This document shows, piece after piece, positions 57,765 through 63,983 of a DNA stretch of 64,000 nucleotides; position 1 is the stretch's first letter; every line of letters starts with the position of its first letter. The stretch comes from a virus: the IMG/VR virus record IMGVR_UViG_3300027763_000027, positions 62,001 through 126,000 of that record; one strand, written 5' to 3'. Under the pieces are notes generated by a model. That model was not told the DNA's origin, searched no databases, and worked only from the letters and a program-made list of their open reading frames with translations. The position numbers and the translations under genes were made by a program.

Positions 57765-58283
57765 ATGAGCAAAACATCTAAATCTAAAAAAATCAAAATG
57801 CCAAAGATGACAGACATCATGGCACAAATTAAAGCAGAGCAAATCAAAAAAGGAGATAGAGTAAAGTATCATTCTAATCTATTATTTGATACTCTAGCAC
57901 AAACAAAAGTATCTTCTATTGAAGTATCTTTTGAAGGTTGCGGAGACTCTGGACAAATCGAATCAGTAGATTATACAGATGCTAATGGCAAGGGCATAGA
58001 CGAAGCATATCTTGATAAGGTTATTGTTAAAGGTTCAGCTAAAACATCCTATCACAAATGGGACGAAAAGACAAAAAAGCTAGTCAAGACAGAAGCCACA
58101 GAAGGAAATGTCAGAGAGATTATCGAAGAGATATGTTATGATAAGTTAGGTGCAAGCCACGGAGGTTGGGAGATTAACGAAGGTAGCTATGGAACATTCT
58201 ACTTTGATGTCTCTACTCGCAAGGTGCGTCTCGAATACAACGAGAGGATAGAGGAGGTTCGGACTAGTGAGGAGAGTTTCTAA
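57765..58283 (+). CDS. DUF6878-like protein
   Basis: 172 residues. SSIEVSFEGCGDSGQIESVD, then CYDKLGASHGGWEINEGSYG and TFYFDVSTRKVRLEYNERIE follow the layout of DUF6878-type proteins known from plasmids and phages of Proteobacteria. Function of the family unknown to me. Less AT-rich codons than its neighbours. It overlaps the next gene by one base; the two families often travel together. Confidence 0.6.
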   Translation: MSKTSKSKKIKMPKMTDIMAQIKAEQIKKGDRVKYHSNLLFDTLAQTKVSSIEVSFEGCGDSGQIESVDYTDANGKGIDEAYLDKVIVKGSAKTSYHKWDEKTKKLVKTEATEGNVREIIEEICYDKLGASHGGWEINEGSYGTFYFDVSTRKVRLEYNERIEEVRTSEESF

Positions 58284-58633
58284 TGGCTAATCCATACCAT
58301 CATTCTGTCTCTTCGTCAAAGAAGTGGGGTGGAACTCCAGAAGATTATCAGAAGATTCACGACTGGTTCGATGAATCAAAGATGATGATGGCAGACTTTA
58401 GACATCGTGCTTTGCGACATCACGCCGAGGGTATCTTTATGTGTGAGAGGATATTTGGTCACACCATTACTTTAAGTAATGGAAAAAAGATTCCTACTCG
58501 TTGGGTTGGCGAACAGCATGTAGCAGAGGACTTGGGATTTATTCCATCTATGCAAGATTGGCTTAAACATATTATGCCAGAACCTTGGATGGGTAAGACA
58601 AAGAAACTTGACATAGAAAAGCAATTAGTATAA
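58283..58633 (+). CDS. DUF6915-like protein
   Basis: 116 residues. PYHHSVSSSKKWGGTPEDYQ, IHDWFDESKMMMADFRHRAL, RHHAEGIFMCERIFG, then PTRWVGEQHVAEDLGFIPS and DWLKHIMPEPWM. His-rich motifs (HH, RHHAEG, GEQH) conserved in DUF6915-type proteins could bind metal. Function unknown. Confidence 0.62.
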   Translation: MANPYHHSVSSSKKWGGTPEDYQKIHDWFDESKMMMADFRHRALRHHAEGIFMCERIFGHTITLSNGKKIPTRWVGEQHVAEDLGFIPSMQDWLKHIMPEPWMGKTKKLDIEKQLV

Positions 58634-58634
58634 T
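58610..58634 (+). promoter_or_regulatory. Promoter for the C39-like peptidase gene
   Basis: TTGACA (in the previous gene), 15 bp, TATAAT, about 9 bp to ATG at 58644. A leader of only a few bases is expected. Confidence 0.5.
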
Positions 58635-58643
58635 ATATTGTAT

Positions 58644-59300
58644 ATGAAAAAATTAAACTTAAGTTTATTTCTAATACTATTTGTTTCTAGTGTTTTTTCT
58701 CAAACACCTTACGATAGAGTTGCTATTGAGAAAACTATTAAACCTAACAAAGCAACAAAAAATATATATTTATTTGTTAATCCTCTTGTTCAAGATCCCC
58801 ACCAGTGCCAAACCACCTGTGTTTCAATGCTGTTAGGTTATGGTGGAATTAATATAACCCCAGCCAGTATCGAAATGGCATCTACTGGCAAGTTAGACGG
58901 AACTCCTACTATGTGGAAAATAGTAGAAACATTATTAAGGGAATGGAATATTCCATTAAAGGTTTCTAGATATGAGGCCAAGTATTCTAGCGTAGACCAT
59001 ATTGTTGAGTTCTTTAAGGAGTTGTTAGATCGTAATACGCCGTGCTATTTCTTGGCTAATTATCACGCAATCGTTGTTCAAGGTTACGACCAAGGTACGA
59101 GAAAAATATATTGCATTGACCCTAGCCGTTCGAACTCTATTGTTCTCGTATTTACCTACCAAGAGTTTATGAATTATATTCGTAACTCAATAGAGTACAA
59201 AAAGAATAAAGGTATATTAATCGCACACCAATCAACTAAATTAAACAATTTCTTTTATCTAGAAAATAATATCTTTATATTTAAAGGAGCTTTAAGATAA
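58644..59300 (+). CDS. Secreted C39-like cysteine peptidase
   Basis: 218 residues from ATG 58644. Signal peptide about 1-19 (LNLSLFLILFVSSVFSQ). Papain-like triad: PHQCQTTCVSMLLGYGG (Cys near 55), NYHAIVVQGYDQ (His near 140), YCIDPSRSN (Asp near 158), with Gln before the Cys as oxyanion residue. C39 peptidases usually process double-glycine leaders within ABC transporters; this is a free secreted form. It could degrade an envelope protein or bacteriocin-like substrate. A second such protein lies at 1352. Confidence 0.7.
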   Translation: MKKLNLSLFLILFVSSVFSQTPYDRVAIEKTIKPNKATKNIYLFVNPLVQDPHQCQTTCVSMLLGYGGINITPASIEMASTGKLDGTPTMWKIVETLLREWNIPLKVSRYEAKYSSVDHIVEFFKELLDRNTPCYFLANYHAIVVQGYDQGTRKIYCIDPSRSNSIVLVFTYQEFMNYIRNSIEYKKNKGILIAHQSTKLNNFFYLENNIFIFKGALR

Positions 59301-59374
59301 TTTGGTGAGGTGGTTTGGTCATCGGTAGTTGCTTCCGTTAATAGCAAATCGTTTGGGAATACCGAATAATTCTC

Positions 59375-59381
59375 GTGTAAT
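59375..59381 (+). promoter_or_regulatory. Putative late promoter GTGTAAT
   Basis: GTGTAAT with exactly 7 bp to the ATG at 59389; this supports that start over a TTG at 59329. Confidence 0.5.
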
Positions 59382-59388
59382 AACTATT

Positions 59389-59685
59389 ATGAATGATTTT
59401 AATATTTTAAACGAGATAAATGAATGTTTGATAATAGCAAACCAATTTCAGTTTGGACATAATACTTTTTCTAGAAATGTTAGATCTTATCTTTTGTACA
59501 AAAAAATAAGTTCTTTATATAGAAAAGTAGATAATTTTGAACTAGCAACTTATTATAGTTCACAAGCGGAAACTGCATTATCTCTAATAGAAGATGGTGA
59601 ATACAAAAACAAGCTAGCTCAAGTTGTATCAGACGATTTTCCTCCTTCATTATTTTTAAAAGAAGTAACTAATTCTACTGAATAA
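59389..59685 (+). CDS. Small helical protein of unknown function
   Basis: 98 residues from ATG 59389: MNDFNILNEINECLIIANQF, NVRSYLLYKKISSLYRKVDN, FELATYYSSQAETALSLIED. All-helical, perhaps TPR-like. Late-type promoter among early-type genes. Confidence 0.5.
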   Translation: MNDFNILNEINECLIIANQFQFGHNTFSRNVRSYLLYKKISSLYRKVDNFELATYYSSQAETALSLIEDGEYKNKLAQVVSDDFPPSLFLKEVTNSTE

Positions 59686-59731
59686 ATTTTTTTGTTCTAC
59701 TATTTGTTGTATTTGTGTTATAATAGATAGT

Positions 59732-59866
59732 ATGAGTAAAAAAGAAATGGAGAAAAATCTTAATTATGGTGATTGCAATAATATTTTCTGTTTTTTCAGT
59801 GATGTTCTTGAGAGCGCACTTCAGAGTGTAGAAAAAAGTATTGACCTAATCGTAAAAAAAGATTAA
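59732..59866 (+). CDS. Small protein of unknown function
   Basis: 44 residues: MSKKEMEKNLNYGDCNNIFC, FFSDVLESALQSVEKSIDLI. TATAAT lies 7 bp before the ATG, so leaderless; the -35 is poor. Followed by a structured RNA. Confidence 0.48.
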   Translation: MSKKEMEKNLNYGDCNNIFCFFSDVLESALQSVEKSIDLIVKKD

Positions 59867-59876
59867 AATATAAACA

Positions 59877-60040
59877 GTAGAAGGCACACTCTCATTTGCG
59901 AGAGGGTGCAAAGAAAGAGAGCGAGGCGCCCTATATTTCTTTCGTTCCTTCTACGTTGATTTCCGCACAGAAATCAAGGATTGGCTGTTGAGGTGATTGC
60001 GGGATTAACCTCAACCATATATCCCTTGAGCGTTTTTTGG
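59877..60040 (+). ncRNA. Candidate structured RNA with closing stem, hairpins and pseudoknot
   Basis: Outer stem GTAGAAGG/CCTTCTAC (59877-59884 with 59947-59954) encloses a hairpin (CACACTCTC/GAGAGGGTG, one mismatch) and an AAAGAA/TTCTTT pair. Then TTGATTTC/GAAATCAA (59956-59963 with 59970-59977). Last, TTGAGGT/ACCTCAA (59988-59994 with 60008-60014) whose loop GGGAT (60001-60005) pairs with ATCCC (60021-60025), a pseudoknot. GCG and six T's follow. Higher GC than the surroundings. Family not recognised. Confidence 0.55.
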
Positions 60041-60063
60041 TGTCGCAGAAACCATTTATTTTC

Positions 60064-60070
60064 GTGTAAT
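60064..60070 (+). promoter_or_regulatory. Putative late promoter GTGTAAT
   Basis: GTGTAAT with exactly 7 bp to the ATG at 60078. Confidence 0.5.
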
Positions 60071-60077
60071 TTGAGAT

Positions 60078-60278
60078 ATGAAATACAAACAATTAAAAGA
60101 ATACTTGAATACCCTAACTGAAGAACAATTAAACCAAGATGTGGTGGTTGTAGAAAAAACAGATTATGCTCCTTTAGTTTCTTATATAGATTCAGCTTTT
60201 GTGGTAGAAGATGGAGATACTTTATCTTACGAAAATCTTTTAAATAAAGTAGTATTGTACGTTCCTAGATTGAATTAA
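60078..60278 (+). CDS. Small protein of unknown function
   Basis: 66 residues: MKYKQLKEYLNTLTEEQLNQ, DVVVVEKTDYAPLVSYIDSA. The start (K-x-L-x-x-x-L-x-x-L-x-x-E-Q-L-x-x-x-V) is a pattern I know from many short phage and bacterial proteins. Late-type promoter. Confidence 0.52.
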   Translation: MKYKQLKEYLNTLTEEQLNQDVVVVEKTDYAPLVSYIDSAFVVEDGDTLSYENLLNKVVLYVPRLN

Positions 60279-60311
60279 TCATGTATATTATGAGTTATTT
60301 ATAAATAATCA

Positions 60312-60339
60312 TTGACTAAATAATAATTTAAGTTATATT
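60312..60339 (+). promoter_or_regulatory. Leaderless-type promoter for the gene at 60346
   Basis: TTGACT, 16 bp, TATATT, 6 bp to ATG. Confidence 0.75.
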
Positions 60340-60345
60340 TGGTAG

Positions 60346-60597
60346 ATGACCACATATAAATACATAGCAGACTATATAAATAAACCTACTATATTTTGTT
60401 ATATTGTAGATTGTGTGATAAATAACAATCCTTATTTGTTTGGTGGCGAGTATAATAAAAAATTACTAAACAAGAAAGTATGGATGGCTAAACAAGTATT
60501 TCCTCATTGTGAACCAACTCAATATACTTATTTCAAAACATTCAAAGAAGCAAAAGATACATTAAATAGATGGGGCGCAAAGTGGGAAAGGGTTTGA
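60346..60597 (+). CDS. Small protein of unknown function
   Basis: 83 residues: MTTYKYIADYINKPTIFCYI, KKVWMAKQVFPHCEPTQYTY, FKTFKEAKDTLNRWGAKWER. Soluble alpha/beta. Operon with the gene at 60615. Confidence 0.48.
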   Translation: MTTYKYIADYINKPTIFCYIVDCVINNNPYLFGGEYNKKLLNKKVWMAKQVFPHCEPTQYTYFKTFKEAKDTLNRWGAKWERV

Positions 60598-60614
60598 CAA
60601 AATAATAATTCAAT

Positions 60615-60815
60615 ATGAAAATACTTAATCAACAAGATAATATAGATTATTCTTCTTATACTATAGAAGATAATAATAACATATATAGTGTTGTTAAACC
60701 ATGTAAAGGAACTTGGGTAGCTTTTGCAGGAGTAAAATTATCTGTAAGAGATTCAGAAGGAAATATTGTTCGAGATAAGAATATTATTGAAAATATTAAC
60801 AATTTAATATTTTAA
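60615..60815 (+). CDS. Small protein of unknown function
   Basis: 66 residues: ILNQQDNIDYSSYTIEDNNN, VAFAGVKLSVRDSEGNIVRD. Beta-rich. A TTGACA lies 20 bp upstream but without a matching -10. Confidence 0.45.
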   Translation: MKILNQQDNIDYSSYTIEDNNNIYSVVKPCKGTWVAFAGVKLSVRDSEGNIVRDKNIIENINNLIF

Positions 60816-60823
60816 AAAAGAAA

Positions 60824-60851
60824 TTGACTAAATAATAATTTAGATTATATT
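60824..60851 (+). promoter_or_regulatory. Leaderless-type promoter for the gene at 60858
   Basis: TTGACT, 16 bp, TATATT, 6 bp to ATG; the spacer is nearly the same as at 60312. Confidence 0.75.
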
Positions 60852-60857
60852 CTATTT

Positions 60858-61118
60858 ATGACTAAAACATTCAAAATAGGTGAGTATGCAGTAGGAGGAA
60901 AGATCAAAGTATCTATTCCTAAAACCTTAACTAATATAAAGATAGATGTTATTGATTCTAATTTTGGCACAGGTCAATTAGTTAATCAGTATATCTATTA
61001 TAGCTTTGATAGGATTAGAATTGAAAGAGATTTGTTTCAAATAGTAAGTGGTTACTGGTCAGATCAAATACTAGCATGGATTAATAAAAGTTGGCAAAGT
61101 CAATTAGCCAAAATATAA
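60858..61118 (+). CDS. Small protein of unknown function
   Basis: 86 residues: FKIGEYAVGGKIKVSIPKTL, YYSFDRIRIERDLFQIVSGY, WSDQILAWINKSW. Beta-rich soluble domain. Monocistronic. Confidence 0.5.
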   Translation: MTKTFKIGEYAVGGKIKVSIPKTLTNIKIDVIDSNFGTGQLVNQYIYYSFDRIRIERDLFQIVSGYWSDQILAWINKSWQSQLAKI

Positions 61119-61119
61119 T

Positions 61120-61147
61120 TTGACAATAAATATAAAAGGAGTATATT
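61120..61147 (+). promoter_or_regulatory. Leaderless-type promoter for the gene at 61154
   Basis: TTGACA, 16 bp, TATATT, 6 bp to ATG. AAAGGAG lies in the spacer and would not be in the transcript. Confidence 0.75.
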
Positions 61148-61153
61148 AAAACT

Positions 61154-61390
61154 ATGAACAACACCGAAAAACCCCTAAAGAAATTCACGATTCGTATGCA
61201 ACGCAACCAAATCGCAGAAGTGGACATCGAGGTGGAGGCCACATCAGATGAGGAAGCGGTTGATAAGGCAACAGAGATGGCTGAAAATTGCACTGATGCT
61301 AATGGCTTTGCCCTTGAGTGGGATGAGGTTGATTATAACTTCGAAGCTATTGATGTCGAGGAAGAAGAGGAGGACGAAGATGAAGTCTAG
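61154..61390 (+). CDS. Small acidic protein
   Basis: 78 residues: LKKFTIRMQRNQIAEVDIEV, EATSDEEAVDKATEMAENCT and a very acidic tail (VEEEEEDEDEV). An alpha/beta-plait-like pattern. Codons less AT-rich than its neighbours. Its tail codons GAGGAGGA also act as the ribosome site of the next gene. Confidence 0.55.
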   Translation: MNNTEKPLKKFTIRMQRNQIAEVDIEVEATSDEEAVDKATEMAENCTDANGFALEWDEVDYNFEAIDVEEEEEDEDEV

Positions 61391-61535
61391 TGAACAAATT
61401 ACTAAAGAAATCAGTGATAGGATTGTAGAATACAAAGCTCTTATGATTGAGCATGATAATAATCAAAGTGCAGTAGATGAATTAGAAAGTGCAATTCATG
61501 AACTAGATCATCTATTAAGGTGGATTAATGAGTAA
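61380..61535 (+). CDS. Small helical protein of unknown function
   Basis: 51 residues from ATG 61380: MKSSEQITKEISDRIVEYKA, DELESAIHELDHLLRWINE. AGGAGGA seven bases upstream fixes the start. Coiled-coil-like. Confidence 0.52.
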   Translation: MKSSEQITKEISDRIVEYKALMIEHDNNQSAVDELESAIHELDHLLRWINE

Positions 61536-61608
61536 TACTCCTTTATTTTTCGCTATTGTATTAAGCATTGTTTTTGCTATTTATATATATTTTAGCTACA
61601 ATGAATAA
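61528..61608 (+). CDS. Single-helix membrane peptide
   Basis: 26 residues: MSNTPLFFAIVLSIVFAIYI then YFSYNE. Overlaps the neighbours by 8 bases on each side. Confidence 0.48.
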   Translation: MSNTPLFFAIVLSIVFAIYIYFSYNE

Positions 61609-61678
61609 GATAATTAATTATATTATATGGATAGCTTTTGGCCTTATTATATTTGGCTTATTAAGATTATTTTTATGA
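61601..61678 (+). CDS. Single-helix membrane peptide
   Basis: 25 residues: MNKIINYIIWIAFGLIIFGL then LRLFL. ATGA overlap with the next gene. Confidence 0.48.
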   Translation: MNKIINYIIWIAFGLIIFGLLRLFL

Positions 61679-61800
61679 GCTTTGCACGAGATATACTAAC
61701 AAATAAACCTGTAATATGCTTTGATGAATTGCTACTAGCTAAATATGAAATAGATAATAGTGTAATAAGAGATAGTGAAGATACTAAAGAGTCTAGTTAA
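61675..61800 (+). CDS. Small acidic peptide
   Basis: 41 residues: MSFARDILTNKPVICFDELL, AKYEIDNSVIRDSEDTKESS. ATGA coupling to the membrane peptide before it. Confidence 0.42.
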   Translation: MSFARDILTNKPVICFDELLLAKYEIDNSVIRDSEDTKESS

Positions 61801-61864
61801 TATAGTTTTGTTTTTCTTATTATTTCCTCTGATATTATTAAGTGATATGATAAATGATGATTGA
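61775..61864 (+). CDS. Single-helix membrane peptide, GTG start
   Basis: 29 residues: MKILKSLVNIVLFFLLFPLI then LLSDMINDD. Starts inside the previous gene; stop overlaps the next -35. Start codon uncertain. Confidence 0.35.
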   Translation: MKILKSLVNIVLFFLLFPLILLSDMINDD

Positions 61865-61888
61865 CATAATTTTAATTTGGGTTATAGT
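61861..61888 (+). promoter_or_regulatory. Leaderless-type promoter for the gene at 61895
   Basis: TTGACA, 16 bp, TATAGT, 6 bp to ATG. Confidence 0.75.
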
Positions 61889-61894
61889 TGGTTT

Positions 61895-62269
61895 ATGAAA
61901 TTCGAAGTAAAAGATACTACTCCAACTAATACAATTAAGCTTCATTATCCTCATATCTTATTAAAGATTATTTTTGGATTTCACGACTTTAATCTTGAAG
62001 CTAAAGCGTTTGTTAGATTAAACTCTATTCAGCGTGATGAAGTTGGGAAACTTATCATATCTAAAGAAGATAAAAATGATATTATATCTAAAGTCAAGAA
62101 AAAAATGTCAAAAAAGTTTAATGGCACTTTTCCTAAAGCATTAAAGTATTGTTCTATATATTCTAATAAAATACAAGATTATAGCACCCCTAATGGCACT
62201 CGTTATTTAGAAAGCTGGATTATATCTAAAACATATAATGATAAGAATCAATTAGTAGAGTGTTTTTGA
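61895..62269 (+). CDS. Phage protein of unknown function
   Basis: 124 residues from ATG 61895 (MKFEVKDTTPTNTIKLHYPH). ILLKIIFGFHDFNLEAKAFV, KVKKKMSKKFNGTFPKALKY, beta-rich. The promoter spacing excludes the TTG at 61877. Function unknown. Confidence 0.5.
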   Translation: MKFEVKDTTPTNTIKLHYPHILLKIIFGFHDFNLEAKAFVRLNSIQRDEVGKLIISKEDKNDIISKVKKKMSKKFNGTFPKALKYCSIYSNKIQDYSTPNGTRYLESWIISKTYNDKNQLVECF

Positions 62270-62270
62270 T

Positions 62271-62298
62271 TTGACATATATTTAATTTACTATATTAT
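62271..62298 (+). promoter_or_regulatory. Leaderless-type promoter for the gene at 62305
   Basis: TTGACA, 16 bp, TATTAT, 6 bp to ATG. Confidence 0.75.
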
Positions 62299-62304
62299 TA
62301 GCCT

Positions 62305-62757
62305 ATGAAGCTAATTAATACCACCTCATATTGTTCTGAAAAGTTAAAAGAAATTATCAAATGGTGTATGCCAGAAGGCGTATTCCTTAAAGACATTAGA
62401 AAGATAGATTTTGGTAATACTAAATTAAATTGGCATGGCAGGGCTTGGGGAAGCATGAGAGTGCATATTGGTGTGCCACGATACGGCAAGTATATTCGTC
62501 CTTATAATACAGGAGGCAGAAGAGGCTATTTAAGTGTTGAAACATATAGCTGGGAAGAAGGTTTAATTGAATTAATTGCTCATGAATTAAGACATATATA
62601 TCAATGGAAAAAAGGTAAGTATTATCATGGTATTAAAAAGATAAGAAAATATAACATGGGTACACGAGCTAAATTATGTGAAGTAGATGCTAGTTTATAT
62701 GCTAAGAGAAAAGTAAGAGAGTATAGAAAAAGTAATTTTAAATTAAATTTGGTTTGA
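62305..62757 (+). CDS. Zincin-like metallopeptidase (HExxH)
   Basis: 150 residues. GLIELIAHELRHIYQWKKGK has the His-Glu-x-x-His zinc site (near 93-97), and KLCEVDASLYAKRKVREY gives a downstream Glu as third ligand, the layout of SprT-like and other gluzincin-type small peptidases. The N-terminal part is basic and beta-rich (LNWHGRAWGSMRVHIGVPRY). May process a host or phage protein; substrate unknown. Confidence 0.65.
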   Translation: MKLINTTSYCSEKLKEIIKWCMPEGVFLKDIRKIDFGNTKLNWHGRAWGSMRVHIGVPRYGKYIRPYNTGGRRGYLSVETYSWEEGLIELIAHELRHIYQWKKGKYYHGIKKIRKYNMGTRAKLCEVDASLYAKRKVREYRKSNFKLNLV

Positions 62758-62808
62758 CATAAGTAGTTGATTATTATATAGTTACGTGGGCGGGCTCCCC
62801 GCGCGCGC

Positions 62809-62835
62809 AAGTCGTTGATAGGTAAGCATTTACAC
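62809..62835 (+). repeat. Dispersed repeat, copy A
   Basis: AAGTCGTT, 8 variable bases, AGCATTTACA. Shares both ends with copy B at 63872. A GC-rich hairpin (GCGGG/CCCGC) lies just upstream, near 62791. Confidence 0.55.
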
Positions 62836-62907
62836 AACAACAGTAAAAAACTTTAACAGGATTGGCAAGTGTCTGATAATCAGAATCTTATGATACGAAA
62901 AAAGTTC

Positions 62908-62935
62908 TTGTCATAGTTTAAAAGTGTGGTATGAT
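62908..62935 (+). promoter_or_regulatory. Leaderless-type promoter for the DUF932 gene
   Basis: TTGTCA, 16 bp, TATGAT, 6 bp to ATG at 62942. Confidence 0.65.
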
Positions 62936-62941
62936 TAACAT

Positions 62942-63799
62942 ATGGCTAGAACAACAAAACCCGCTCAAAGTGTATACGATTTCGATGTACACCAAGAGCC
63001 ACTCCTCACAACAGACGGCAAGAGGACAGGATACTTCGGGATGGTACGCCGTGATACCCCCGAACCCATGACGCTCGGAGTTTGCACCGAGCAGTATGGT
63101 GTGGTGAAGAATGCAGACCTCGTAACGATGGTCGAAGAGTCGCTAGCGCAGAACAGTATGCTCGCCAATCACAACTCCAAAAAGTTTGTGGTTCGTGATG
63201 GATCCCGTTTCTATGCTAGCTATGACTTCCCTGAGTTCAAAACTCAGTTGAAGCCAGTTGGCAAACGTGCGGTTGGTGATGTGCTTGGTTTGAGATTGAC
63301 TGTTAACAACAGTTATGATCGCTCCAGTCGCGTTTCCCTCTCGCTTGGCTTCCTCCGTTTGGTTTGTTTGAACGGAATGAAGTCGTTGACCAAAGAGTTC
63401 AGCATGACGAAGAGACACACTCTCGCCGTGAATCTGGATTTTATTGGTGATGCATTGGCAAACGCACTCTCCAGTGTTGATACCTCTGTAGCAATCTTCA
63501 ACAGGTTGGCGCAGAAGGCAATCACTGATGAGCAGGGTTTGACATTGCTCACTAAGCTGGAAGAGAAGGCTGTCATCTCTGCTAAGGTGCGCGAAGGCAT
63601 CGAAGCAGTTTGGCGGAATCCTTCTTACGAGGAGGATCATGATCGCAACCTGTACAACTTGTACAACGCCACTACGCAGTTTTTAACTCGTAATGTCGCT
63701 GACGAGCGGTACGAGTATAGCGAGAGGGTCAGCACCGACTTGCTCAAAGTCTTCAGCGGAAAAACCCGCGACGAAGAGCTCCTGAAGCTGGTCGCCTAA
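62942..63799 (+). CDS. DUF932 family protein, GC-rich and probably recently acquired
   Basis: 285 residues. GYFGMVRRDTPEPMTLGVCT, EQYGVVKNADLVTMVEESLA, then SRVSLSLGFLRLVCLNGMKS is the DUF932 order (R-D/N-T then Y-x-V-V/I-x-N, later R-x-V-C-x-N-G-M). DUF932 proteins are common on phages and plasmids; role unknown. Base use is roughly half G+C, far above its neighbours, with balanced codons. It has its own promoter, an ideal terminator and repeats on both sides, so it looks like a transferred cassette. Confidence 0.82.
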   Translation: MARTTKPAQSVYDFDVHQEPLLTTDGKRTGYFGMVRRDTPEPMTLGVCTEQYGVVKNADLVTMVEESLAQNSMLANHNSKKFVVRDGSRFYASYDFPEFKTQLKPVGKRAVGDVLGLRLTVNNSYDRSSRVSLSLGFLRLVCLNGMKSLTKEFSMTKRHTLAVNLDFIGDALANALSSVDTSVAIFNRLAQKAITDEQGLTLLTKLEEKAVISAKVREGIEAVWRNPSYEEDHDRNLYNLYNATTQFLTRNVADERYEYSERVSTDLLKVFSGKTRDEELLKLVA

Positions 63800-63822
63800 A
63801 CTAAAACGAAACTTTAACAGAG

Positions 63823-63859
63823 GCGGAGGGCAAAACCCTCCGCTTCTTTTTGCTTTTTT
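63823..63859 (+). terminator. Rho-independent terminator of the DUF932 gene
   Basis: Perfect 8-bp stem GCGGAGGG/CCCTCCGC, loop CAAAA, followed by TTCTTTTTGCTTTTTT. The only textbook terminator seen in the window. Confidence 0.9.
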
Positions 63860-63871
63860 ATTGACATGCAT

Positions 63872-63898
63872 AAGTCGTTATCTATCAAGTATTTACAG
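63872..63898 (+). repeat. Dispersed repeat, copy B
   Basis: AAGTCGTT, ATCTATCA, AGTATTTACA; matches copy A at both ends and copy C over TCGTTATCTATCA. Confidence 0.55.
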
Positions 63899-63917
63899 CG
63901 CGAGGGACCCTGCGTTT

Positions 63918-63946
63918 GTAACTCGTTATCTATCAGAGGCTTACAA
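63918..63946 (+). repeat. Dispersed repeat, copy C
   Basis: AACTCGTTATCTATCA then GAGGCTTACAA; shares 13 bases with copy B, 46 bp apart. Confidence 0.55.
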
Positions 63947-63949
63947 CAC

Positions 63950-63977
63950 TTGACATTTATATTATTTATGTTATAGT
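63950..63977 (+). promoter_or_regulatory. Leaderless-type promoter at the right edge
   Basis: TTGACA, 16 bp, TATAGT, 6 bp to an ATG at 63984. Confidence 0.72.
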
Positions 63978-63983
63978 TATGAG

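Noticed and set aside
59300-59388. A tRNA-like stretch before the gene at 59389
   Set aside because: No cloverleaf could be drawn: no D-arm or T-arm consensus and no acceptor pairing. No tRNA gene was seen in the window.
60595-60614. TTGACA before the gene at 60615 as a promoter
   Set aside because: Only about 14 bp separate it from the ATG, leaving no room for a -10. The gene is probably read with the one at 60346.
62942-63799. Integrated plasmid or transposon around the DUF932 gene
   Set aside because: No transposase, integrase or terminal inverted repeats are visible; only short direct repeats flank it.
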